From NCBI RefSeq assembly GCF_017873175.1, contig NZ_JAGGJW010000003.1:408392-472391 (forward strand): a stretch of DNA of 64,000 nt, in the 5' to 3' direction. A program made the translations under genes and the position numbers. Of this stretch, positions 44,737 to 52,017 are shown in pieces. Numbering within the stretch: position 1 is the first letter of the stretch; every line of letters starts with the position of its first letter. Source of the DNA: Neorhizobium petrolearium (GTDB lineage Bacteria; Pseudomonadota; Alphaproteobacteria; Rhizobiales; Rhizobiaceae). The notes beneath the pieces were generated by a model. It saw only the letters and a program-made list of their open reading frames with translations, ran no database searches and was not told where the DNA came from.

Positions 44737-45762
44737 ATGACTGGAAATTCTTTCCCCGACCTTACAAACGCAAAGGAACATCTTTTTGCAGCACCGCTGC
44801 CGCTTCGCCGCAATCTGCTGATTGCCGGCCTTTCCGCCTCGGTTCTGGCGGCCATGCCCACCGGCGCCGCAGCCAAAACCACCGCCACCACCAAAGGCAG
44901 CCAGGCCACCAAGGAGAGCCGTGACATGAACTATGTAACCACCACCGACGGCGTAGAGATTTTCTACAAGGACTGGGGTCCGAAAGATGCCCGGCCGCTC
45001 GTCTTCCATCACGGCTGGCCGCTCTCAGCCGACGATTGGGATGCCCAGATGCTCTTCTTTCTCGGCAAGGGATATCGCGTGATCGCCCATGACAGGCGTG
45101 GACACGGACGTTCGAGCCAGGTCAGCGGCGGCCACGACATGGATCACTATGCTGCTGATTTCGCCGCGGTCGCCAAGCATCTCGATCTCCGCAACGCCAT
45201 CCATATCGGGCACTCGACCGGAGGCGGCGAGGCGACGCATTATGTCGCCAGGTACGGCCAGCCGAACGGGCGCGTGGCAAAGCTGGTGCTGATCGGCGCC
45301 GTGCCGCCGATCATGGTCAAGACGAAAGCCAATCCAGGCGGCCTGCCGCTTGAAGTCTTCGATGGCTTGCGCGCCCAGCTTGCCGCCAACCGCGCTCAAT
45401 TCTATTACGATCTCGCAAGCGGCCCCTTCTACGGTTTCAATCGGGAAGGCACGAAGACGGTCGACACTATCGTCCGGAATTGGTGGCGCCAGTCGATGAT
45501 GGGTGGCGCAAACGCTCAATATCTCGGCATCAAGGCGTTTTCTGAAACCGATTTCACCGAAGACTTGAAGACGATCACGGTGCCGACATTCGTCATGCAT
45601 GGCGACGACGACCAGATCGTACCGATCGCCGATTCCGCGCCGCTTTCGGCCAAGCTCCTGAAGAATTCCACTCTCAAGGTCTATCCTGGCCTGCCGCATG
45701 GCATGTGCACAACACACGCCGAGGTCATTAACGCCGACCTGCTCGCCTTCATCGAGCGCTAG
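44737..45762 (+). CDS. Alpha/beta hydrolase, non-heme chloroperoxidase-like, exported
   Basis: 341 aa from the ATG at 44737. N-terminus (about 45 residues) contains [18 protein letters not shown], an export signal. The mature part is a chloroperoxidase/esterase: oxyanion [22 protein letters not shown], nucleophile S in GHSTGGGEA, acid D in [10 protein letters not shown] and histidine in GLPHGM. Cofactor-free haloperoxidases of this kind are esterases that make peracids. Followed by a hairpin terminator; an AraC regulator comes next. Confidence 0.9.
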   Translation: MTGNSFPDLTNAKEHLFAAPLPLRRNLLIAGLSASVLAAMPTGAAAKTTATTKGSQATKESRDMNYVTTTDGVEIFYKDWGPKDARPLVFHHGWPLSADDWDAQMLFFLGKGYRVIAHDRRGHGRSSQVSGGHDMDHYAADFAAVAKHLDLRNAIHIGHSTGGGEATHYVARYGQPNGRVAKLVLIGAVPPIMVKTKANPGGLPLEVFDGLRAQLAANRAQFYYDLASGPFYGFNREGTKTVDTIVRNWWRQSMMGGANAQYLGIKAFSETDFTEDLKTITVPTFVMHGDDDQIVPIADSAPLSAKLLKNSTLKVYPGLPHGMCTTHAEVINADLLAFIER

Positions 45763-45769
45763 GTCGGCC

Positions 45770-45802
45770 GGGAAGCGGCGCCATCCGCCGCCGCCGCCGC
45801 TT
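45770..45802 (+). terminator. Hairpin terminator after the chloroperoxidase-like gene
   Basis: GGGAAGCGGC (45770..45779) pairs perfectly with GCCGCTTCCC (45793..45802), 13-base loop, followed by pyrimidine-rich TATCTTTCATCTCTTTC. Starts 7 bases past the stop codon. Confidence 0.7.
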
Positions 45803-45891
45803 CCCTATCTTTCATCTCTTTCGCCCTTAACGATCGGCCTCACAAACACACCGATCGACATCTGAACTAAAAGCTGAAAGCCACTCTATCT

Positions 45892-45910
45892 GCGATAAAG
45901 CGGTTATCGC
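45892..45910. promoter_or_regulatory. Palindrome GCGATAA-N5-TTATCGC
   Basis: Perfect 7-5-7 inverted repeat 214 bases upstream of the AraC start. A candidate operator or a structured leader; no family assignment. Confidence 0.4.
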
Positions 45911-46124
45911 TATCGTTGATAGTCGGCTGGAGTTTCGATCGGAAAAGCTATCCCCAGGCACAGGACTCCCCGCTATTTTCCGAATGTCGGCAGTGCCTCC
46001 GGTGCTGGCCGCCCAATTCTTTGGGCCAGGTTGCGGCAGTCCAGCGACCAATGTCGCCAATAGCGGTTGAAATCCTATTCTCCTTCCACGTTCTCGACAA
46101 CGAGCCCGCTGGAAGGAATCGAGC

Positions 46125-47060
46125 ATGGCTTCCTTTGATATCAAGGCGCCGAACCCGGCGGGGACCTTCACGAAGGCCTTGGAAGCATGCGTGACACCGG
46201 ACCGCGAAATGCAGCGCGTGCTGCGTACTGCACCAGTGGAATCCTTCCACATCGACGACCCTTTCGATACCCGGCTCGCGCGGTGGAAGCACGATCCCTT
46301 TCATGAAGTCGTGCAGGGTATGTCGGACCACGTGATCATGACCTATCTCGGTACGATGCAGCGTCTGGAGCGGCGCTCTGGAACGGAATATTCGGCGGGC
46401 ATGGGGCGCCGCGGCAGCATCACGTTCATCCCCGCCGGCTCCAGTTCGCGATGGGACATCTATGGACCGATGGATATTGTGCAGCTGTATCTGTCTCCGG
46501 AACTTCTTGACCGTGTCGCGCGCGAATGCCCCGGCCCTGCGAAGCCTCTGATCGAGAGCACGGCGCAGCCGGACAATGTCATGGCGACCCTGCTCGAGAT
46601 GACGCTTAAGTCATCGGGCGATCCGGCCTATCTGGAAGCACTCTATCGGCAACAGTTGGCAAGTCTGATTGCCATCCACCTCGTCAAGACCCATAGCGGT
46701 ATCGCTGAAACCGCTAAAAAAGCCGCGGGCGGCCTAGCACCGGCCATTCTCCGCATGTCGCTGGAGCGGTTGTCCTCGGAAAACGAGGAGGACTTTTCGC
46801 TCGGCGCGCTTGCCGAAGCTGCCAATCTGTCGCGATTCCACTTCTGCCGGGCCTTCAAGAAAAGCACGGGGCTCACGCCGCATGAATGGCTGCGCCAGCG
46901 ACGGATGGAGCAGGCGATGGTGATGCTGCATGACCCGGTGCTGCAGATAACCGACATCGCCGGGATGCTTGGTTATGCGACGCTCACCGCATTTTGCGTG
47001 GCGTTCAAGCGCCATACCGGATCGACGCCCGGTGAGTGGCGGCGGGCTGCTGCCCTTTAA
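46125..47060 (+). CDS. AraC family transcriptional regulator
   Basis: 311 aa; GGAAGGAATCGAGC precedes the ATG. C-terminal tandem HTH: LGALAEAANLSRFHFCRAFKKSTG and ITDIAGMLGYATLTAFCVAFKRHTG. N-terminal part is a cupin-like effector domain (about residues 40-150) with GRRGSITFIPAGSS. It may control the chloroperoxidase-like gene upstream or the unit beyond the convergent hairpin; the sequence does not decide. Confidence 0.9.
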   Translation: MASFDIKAPNPAGTFTKALEACVTPDREMQRVLRTAPVESFHIDDPFDTRLARWKHDPFHEVVQGMSDHVIMTYLGTMQRLERRSGTEYSAGMGRRGSITFIPAGSSSRWDIYGPMDIVQLYLSPELLDRVARECPGPAKPLIESTAQPDNVMATLLEMTLKSSGDPAYLEALYRQQLASLIAIHLVKTHSGIAETAKKAAGGLAPAILRMSLERLSSENEEDFSLGALAEAANLSRFHFCRAFKKSTGLTPHEWLRQRRMEQAMVMLHDPVLQITDIAGMLGYATLTAFCVAFKRHTGSTPGEWRRAAAL

Positions 47061-47099
47061 AATGATACCGGGCATGATCGATATTCGGTTAAGAAATCA

Positions 47100-47130
47100 C
47101 TGCAGCCGGCTCGTCGGAAGCCGGCTGCAG
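47100..47130. terminator. Bidirectional hairpin between convergent genes
   Basis: CTGCAGCCGGCT-N7-AGCCGGCTGCAG, a perfect 12-base stem, between the AraC gene (+) and the NTF2-like gene (-). No T tract on either side, so termination may be weak or rho-assisted. Confidence 0.55.
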
Positions 47131-47169
47131 CGCGTTGCACAATGGAAAGGCGGAATACGCCCCTCTCCG

Positions 47170-47589
47170 TCAATGTTCACGAGGCGGAAGGAACCCCTTG
47201 ACGGTGGCGAGGTCCGGCCAGGGCAAGACCGTTTCCCCCGACACTTTCCAATCGCCGTTTATCCGTCGCATCCGCAACTCGTAGAATGCCGGCGACGCGC
47301 GATCGCTCATGCGGCGATAGAGAATTGCCGTCGCCTCATCGCCCTGCTGCTCGATGTGCAATATCCTTTTCTCCGTCGAAAGCGGCTTCTCACCTCCGTC
47401 GCGTCGGGCACGGAATTCGGCAAACATTTCCGCCTTGGAGAACCGGGCGATTGTGCCTTGCGGGGTCAGGACCAGAAAGCCCAGATCTCCAGTGTACAAA
47501 TCCTCCATCTCCTCCATTCGATAATTGCTGCCGGCTTCTGCCAGCCGATCGATGAACGCGACGATTTCAGGATTATGCTGCTCATTCAT
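47170..47589 (-). CDS. NTF2-like / DUF4440-type protein
   Basis: 139 aa. Cone-shaped NTF2 fold suggested by an N-terminal helix, DLYTGDLGFLVLTPQG and the C-terminal RRINGDWKVSGE strand. Usually a small ligand-binding or minor catalytic protein; function unknown. AAAGGAGCAAAG upstream. Lies 12 bases behind an SDR gene, so they form an operon. Confidence 0.75.
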   Translation of the reverse strand: MNEQHNPEIVAFIDRLAEAGSNYRMEEMEDLYTGDLGFLVLTPQGTIARFSKAEMFAEFRARRDGGEKPLSTEKRILHIEQQGDEATAILYRRMSDRASPAFYELRMRRINGDWKVSGETVLPWPDLATVKGFLPPREH

Positions 47590-47601
47590 AACTTTGCTCC
47601 T

Positions 47602-48351
47602 TTAAGCCAGCGTCATGCCGCCATCGACATGCAGTTCGATGCCGTTCACGAAGCTTCCTGCATCGGACGCGAGAAACAGCGCCGCGCGGGCCAGTTCCTC
47701 CGGCCGCCCCATGCGGCCAGCCGGAATGAGGGACGCCATATGGTCCTCAAATGCCGGACGATCGGCTTCCGAAACCCCGAGCTTGCCGAGGATTGCGGTT
47801 TCGACCGGTCCGGGGCTCAGGATGTTCACGCGGATCTTCCGTGGTTTGAACTCGATGGCCCAGTTCCTCGCGAAGGCGGCAACCGCAGCTTTCGAGCCGG
47901 AATAGACGGCGTGGTCCGGCAGGACCTTGGTGGCGGCCAGCGAACTCGTAACGATGATGTTGCCGCCATCACGGATCAACGGGGCAAGTACCTGCACGCC
48001 GAAGAATACGCCGCGGGTATTGGTGGCGAAGTGGCGGTCGTAATCCTCGGGAGTGACGCTGCCCGAAGCCGTGAGGTTGATAACACCGGCATTGGCCATA
48101 TAGATGTCAAACCCGCCGAAGCGGCCCTTCACCAGGTCCGTGAGTTTTTGGTGATGTTCCAGATCGGTGACGTCGCCGGCAATGCCGATGGCGCCGTGGC
48201 CGATTTCGCCGGCCGCCTGGTTGACGATGTCCTGGCGTCGGCCGGTAATGATGACCTGCGCACCCTCCTCTGCGAAGAGCTGCGCGGTTGCCTTGCCGAT
48301 GCCGCTGTTGCCGCCGGTGATCACCGCGATCTTGTTTTTGAGATGCTGCAT
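47602..48351 (-). CDS. Short-chain dehydrogenase/reductase
   Basis: 249 aa. TGGNSGIGKA cofactor loop with ITGRRQD (arginines favour NADPH), NAG in MANAGVINL, catalytic S in VTSSLAATK and Y-x3-K in YSGSKAA; ends VDGGMTLA as in standard SDRs. GGAGATAAACAA ribosome site. Divergent from a LysR gene, the likely regulator; this is a common arrangement for inducible reductases. Confidence 0.92.
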   Translation of the reverse strand: MQHLKNKIAVITGGNSGIGKATAQLFAEEGAQVIITGRRQDIVNQAAGEIGHGAIGIAGDVTDLEHHQKLTDLVKGRFGGFDIYMANAGVINLTASGSVTPEDYDRHFATNTRGVFFGVQVLAPLIRDGGNIIVTSSLAATKVLPDHAVYSGSKAAVAAFARNWAIEFKPRKIRVNILSPGPVETAILGKLGVSEADRPAFEDHMASLIPAGRMGRPEELARAALFLASDAGSFVNGIELHVDGGMTLA

Positions 48352-48354
48352 TTG

Positions 48355-48388
48355 TTTATCTCCTGCTTTTCATCGCGGATGAGATAAA
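48355..48388. promoter_or_regulatory. Inverted repeats in SDR/LysR divergent promoter
   Basis: TTTATCTC (48355..48362) and GAGATAAA (48381..48388) are perfectly inverted; inside, TCATC-GCG-GATGA (48370..48382) forms a second one. The left arm overlaps the SDR ribosome site, so binding or folding here could affect translation. Candidate LysR site. Confidence 0.35.
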
Positions 48389-48449
48389 TGCTGGCGGCGC
48401 ATGCCATTAGACCACGATCAGGCACATGATCTGTGCCACGGAGACGCGA

Positions 48450-49346
48450 ATGCCAAACCTGCTGGACGAGACGTCGGGATTGATGGCGTTCGTGAGGGCT
48501 GTGGAAGCCGGATCGTTCACGGCGGCAGCACGCGACCTTGGCACGACGCCATCGGCAGTTTCGAAGAGCGTGGCGCGGCTGGAGAAGAAAATCGGTGCTC
48601 GGCTCTTCCTGCGTTCTACCCGAGCGCTGACCCTGACCCAGGACGGGCAGATGTTTTTCGAGCGCATCGCGCCGCTTCTGCGGGAAATCGATGCGAGTGA
48701 CGATGCCATCCGGTCGCAGACGGCTCCATCGGGCAGGCTGCGGATCAGCATGCCCGGCGAGCTTGCGCCGCTACTGCTCCCGAGCCTGTTTCGCAGATTT
48801 GCAAAGAGCTACCCCGACCTCCAGCTCGATATCGGCCTGACCGACCGTTTCGTCAATCTCGTCCGCGAGGACTATGACGTTGCCCTGCGCGTCGGAACGA
48901 CCATGCAGGACGATCTGATCGTCCGCCGCCTGGCGGATCTGCCGATGGCGATCGTCGCCTCCCCTGCCTTCCTCGATACGTGGGGCAGCCCGAAATCCGT
49001 CGAGGAACTGGCGGGACTGCCCTTTGCCCGTTACGCGATGGGCGGTGTGGTACAGCCAGTTCGCCTCGCCGACGGTACGGTTTTTGTTCCGAGGGGAAGG
49101 GTCGATGGCGATACGGGAATGGCCTTGATCCAAGCCGCACGCAGCGGACTTGGCGCCGCTTATCTGCTTCGGTGCCTCGTGACGAACGAATTGCGGGCCG
49201 GCTCGCTTGTCGAGCTTGCACCGGACATCGCACTTCCCAGGTTGCCCCTCAGTGTCCTGCATGCCTTCGGGCGGACTGTTCCGGCACGCATAAGGCTATT
49301 TTGCGACTTCATGGTCGGCGAAGCCAAAATCCTCGCCGGCCTATAG
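48450..49346 (+). CDS. LysR family transcriptional regulator
   Basis: 298 aa from the ATG at 48450, with GGAGACGCGA upstream; an ATG 24 bases before is less well placed. HTH: TAAARDLGTTPSAVSKSVARLE, followed by the usual LysR effector domain of the CrgA/DhcR-like branch (GRLRISMPGELAPLLLP). Divergent from the SDR/NTF2 pair. Not close to the two LysR paralogs at 39911 and 42754. Confidence 0.9.
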   Translation: MPNLLDETSGLMAFVRAVEAGSFTAAARDLGTTPSAVSKSVARLEKKIGARLFLRSTRALTLTQDGQMFFERIAPLLREIDASDDAIRSQTAPSGRLRISMPGELAPLLLPSLFRRFAKSYPDLQLDIGLTDRFVNLVREDYDVALRVGTTMQDDLIVRRLADLPMAIVASPAFLDTWGSPKSVEELAGLPFARYAMGGVVQPVRLADGTVFVPRGRVDGDTGMALIQAARSGLGAAYLLRCLVTNELRAGSLVELAPDIALPRLPLSVLHAFGRTVPARIRLFCDFMVGEAKILAGL

Positions 49347-49566
49347 TCTCGGGATTGGTAATATGCCAGCAGGGCAGAAGATTTGCTTAGTTCCCGTTGT
49401 CGATTCCGAAGGAAGGTATGAGCAGATACCAGAACTGAGGCGAGAATGCCGCCGGCGGAGAACGATCGCCATCCGTCTTGGAAATTCTTCGCCTATTCAG
49501 AAGTTCAGGTCGTTTGGCTGAATCTTTAGCGGTGGTCCGGGCCATTGCCCTCGCCGGATGCCGCCG

Positions 49567-50214
49567 TCACCCGTCGAAGGGAGCGGCCGCGACGAGATCG
49601 ACCGTCGACGGGACCCGATAACCGGGGACGAGACGTTCGCCGAAATCCCTGACGAAATTGTCGTAGGTGGTTTCCGGCTGCGTTTTTGCGATGTGGCAGA
49701 AACACGCGGCCATTTTCTGCTTCATTCCGAGCCGCGGGAATTCAGCCACGATCGCCCGCACTTCGGATGACGGAATGAGGTTGTATTTCAGGCCTACGAC
49801 ATCGAAACAGATGCCGGTCGTGCACAGCATAACCTCCGCCTCCTTGTAGAGCCCGATCGAAGGTGTCGAGTTGAGTGCAACACTGTCCCAGATCAGTTGG
49901 GCGCGGCGCTGGTTCAATCCGGCCTTCGTCGCAAAATCCCGCGCCAGATCCGCGGCCTCAACCTCAAACCGACGGGGACCTGCAAATCCCTCGTTAAGAG
50001 TGATGTCGTGCAGCAACACGCCGAGGGCAACGACTTCCCCATCATGCGTGATATCCTGAAGCTCCGCAATCCTGACCGCGAACAACCAGGATCGGAGAAC
50101 ATGGTTGAACAGGTAGGTTTCGTATCTCTCGCGAGCATAGTCGATCGCCAGATCGACAAGCGGCGTTTTGGGAACCGAAATGCCGGCAAACATGCGTGTC
50201 TCTGTCGTGGTCAT
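49567..50214 (-). CDS. HD-domain protein, cyanamide-hydratase-like
   Basis: 215 aa from the ATG at 50214 (AGAGGGGCACGAC upstream). HD motif: FNHVLRSWLFA supplies the first histidine and GVLLHDITLNEGF the HD pair; ligand histidine/aspartate positions follow the fungal Ddi2/cyanamide hydratase type rather than the GYP phosphodiesterases. Reaction unknown; hydration of a nitrile-like group is possible but unproven. Follows the MBL-fold gene by about 95 bases on the same strand. Confidence 0.75.
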   Translation of the reverse strand: MTTTETRMFAGISVPKTPLVDLAIDYARERYETYLFNHVLRSWLFAVRIAELQDITHDGEVVALGVLLHDITLNEGFAGPRRFEVEAADLARDFATKAGLNQRRAQLIWDSVALNSTPSIGLYKEAEVMLCTTGICFDVVGLKYNLIPSSEVRAIVAEFPRLGMKQKMAACFCHIAKTQPETTYDNFVRDFGERLVPGYRVPSTVDLVAAAPFDG

Positions 50215-50309
50215 GTCGTGCCCCTCTGACGATTGCGGCGGGTAGACTTGGCGATCCCGGCTGACCGGGATCGCGCACGGTGCCTTACCGGCACCTCGGC
50301 TATTTGCGG

Positions 50310-51278
50310 TCAGTAATCCCAGAAAACCGGCACCCAACGGAAAGCGTCGCCATCAACGCCAACATGCCCAACCGAGGGGAACGGCATGTGGGTCGCTACC
50401 AGCAACTCGCCGGTCGTCGCCAGTTCCTTCAAAAGCCGGACTCGAACGCGGGCAGCCTCCTCGGGATCGTGTTCGAAGCCGTTGAACCAGTCAGGGTGTT
50501 CGAAACCGACCGCGAACACGGCGTCGCCGGCAAACATCAGCCGGTCGTTGCCGGATACCACGCGAACCACGCTGTGCCCGGGCGTATGGCCGCCCGTGCG
50601 GGAGACGACGACGCCTGGAGCAACCTCATATTCCTCGTCAAACAGCCGCAGTTGGTTATGGTATTCCTTGGCAAATCGTTTGGCGGCGGCGCGAAGGGCA
50701 TCCGGGAAGCCCGGAGGCATGTTTACATGCGTGAAATCGGGCGCTTCCCAGAATTTGACTTCGGCGGAAGCGACGTGAATCCGCAGATCCGGGCGCAGCC
50801 GTTCCTTAACGCCATCGACGAGCAGCCCGCCAACGTGATCCATATGCATGTGGGTCAACACGATGTCGGTCACCGACGCGAGATCGATTCCGGCGCTCTC
50901 CAGCCGCTTGACCAGCTGCCCTGCCCGCGGCAGGTTCAATTCGGGATCCAGTCCCAGCCCAGCGTCGATGAGGATGGTCTGCGCGCCGCTGCGCACCACG
51001 ACAGCGTTCAGTGCCCAATCGAAAGCGTCCACCGGCAGGAACATATTTTCCAACCAGACGGCGCGTTCTGCTGCGTCGACATTGTGCCCCAACATCTTGG
51101 TCGGAAGGGGCAGTACGCCGTCGCTGATCACCAACACCTCGATCTCGCCGATTTTCACCGCGTAGCGTGATGGAACCAATTCTTCGGTTGTCGACTGACC
51201 GGGACGTGAGATGTTTTCCATACTCACATCTGTCTTTTGCTGACCCATCATATGGGGATTTGCTTCTACCTGCGTCAT
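50310..51278 (-). CDS. MBL-fold metallo-hydrolase
   Basis: 322 aa. Metal motif THMHMDHVGG (HxHxDH), plus GGHTPGHS, MFAGD and a late ATHMPFP histidine complete the binuclear zinc site. N-terminal 40 residues are extra and polar. Similar proteins include lactonases and organophosphate hydrolases (AttM/AiiB or MPH type); the GLGLDPELN loop fits the MPH-like branch. AGGAGCGCATC precedes the ATG. Confidence 0.88.
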   Translation of the reverse strand: MTQVEANPHMMGQQKTDVSMENISRPGQSTTEELVPSRYAVKIGEIEVLVISDGVLPLPTKMLGHNVDAAERAVWLENMFLPVDAFDWALNAVVVRSGAQTILIDAGLGLDPELNLPRAGQLVKRLESAGIDLASVTDIVLTHMHMDHVGGLLVDGVKERLRPDLRIHVASAEVKFWEAPDFTHVNMPPGFPDALRAAAKRFAKEYHNQLRLFDEEYEVAPGVVVSRTGGHTPGHSVVRVVSGNDRLMFAGDAVFAVGFEHPDWFNGFEHDPEEAARVRVRLLKELATTGELLVATHMPFPSVGHVGVDGDAFRWVPVFWDY

Positions 51279-51623
51279 GATGCGCTCCTGTTCTGCGGGG
51301 GTGGAACGTGCGAGGCACGGACCATGCAGCAGAGTGTATTGGGGCGCGTTTTGGCGGTCGATTGGGCCGAGGAAGAGGGAGAGCTAGCCCCAAGAACAGG
51401 GTAGGTGCCCCATTCGTTTACGAGAGCGAGGATTGAGTCATGGCTACTCTGCTATGGGGACGGAGGACGCTTGATATTTTCAGGGTGAGCGCTGGCCGAG
51501 CGGTGACCGCCGTTGATCAATGCAAGCGCTCCAAGCCGATGCTTGCGCCTGTCAAACCGGCTATTTCTACCAAAAAACAGCGTAATGTCGGGACCGAGAA
51601 AGTGACGTAAACGCGAGTCGGGC
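51279..51623. other. Intergenic region, nothing recognised
   Basis: 345 bases between the start of the MBL-fold gene and the end of the receiver gene. Should contain the MBL promoter and the 3' end of the kinase/receiver unit. Short open frames here have no ribosome site or known family. Confidence 0.4.
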
Positions 51624-51989
51624 TCAGCTTTTCCGGTCGCCCAGCGCGTCGCGAACGGCCGCAAGCAGAGCATGCCCGTCAAAGGGTTTTCGCAAAAAGC
51701 CGCGAATGCCTCGGGCTCGGTCCTGATCCGCTATCTCATGCCGCCCGGTGATCAGGAATACGGGAAGTTGCGGGTTCTCCCGCCTGGCAAGGTCGCGGAG
51801 TTCGAACCCGTCGGCACCTGGCATGCCGATATCGGTGATCAACACATCCACTCCCTTAAGACCGGAGGAAAGCAGCGCCTCCCCCGAAGTGAAGCTGCAG
51901 GCAGCGAACCCCGCCGATTCAAGGAGTTCCACCAGTGAAGCAAGCACGTCCGGATCGTCGTCGACAATCGCTACAACAGCCTTGTGCAT
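51624..51989 (-). CDS. Single-domain response regulator (receiver only)
   Basis: 121 aa from the ATG at 51989 (AAGGGGACAG upstream). CheY-like receiver of FixJ type: acidic pair in VDDDPD, phospho-acceptor D53 in LITDIGMPG, T in FLITGRHE and K in FLRKPFD. No output domain. It lies 28 bases behind the multi-PAS kinase gene and is its likely partner. Confidence 0.92.
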   Translation of the reverse strand: MHKAVVAIVDDDPDVLASLVELLESAGFAACSFTSGEALLSSGLKGVDVLITDIGMPGADGFELRDLARRENPQLPVFLITGRHEIADQDRARGIRGFLRKPFDGHALLAAVRDALGDRKS

Positions 51990-52017
51990 ACTGTCCCCTT
52001 CCGACCCGGTGATCGCG

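Larger units (their letters stand above)
45763..46124. other. Intergenic region between hydrolase and AraC gene
   Basis: 362 bases. Holds the terminator hairpin at 45770..45802 and the palindrome at 45892..45910; the remainder must contain the AraC promoter. No further gene seen. Confidence 0.5.

Noticed and set aside
46969..48387. A 472-codon open frame on the + strand
   Set aside because: Antisense to the SDR and NTF2-like genes, both with good ribosome sites and motifs; composition is that of a shadow.
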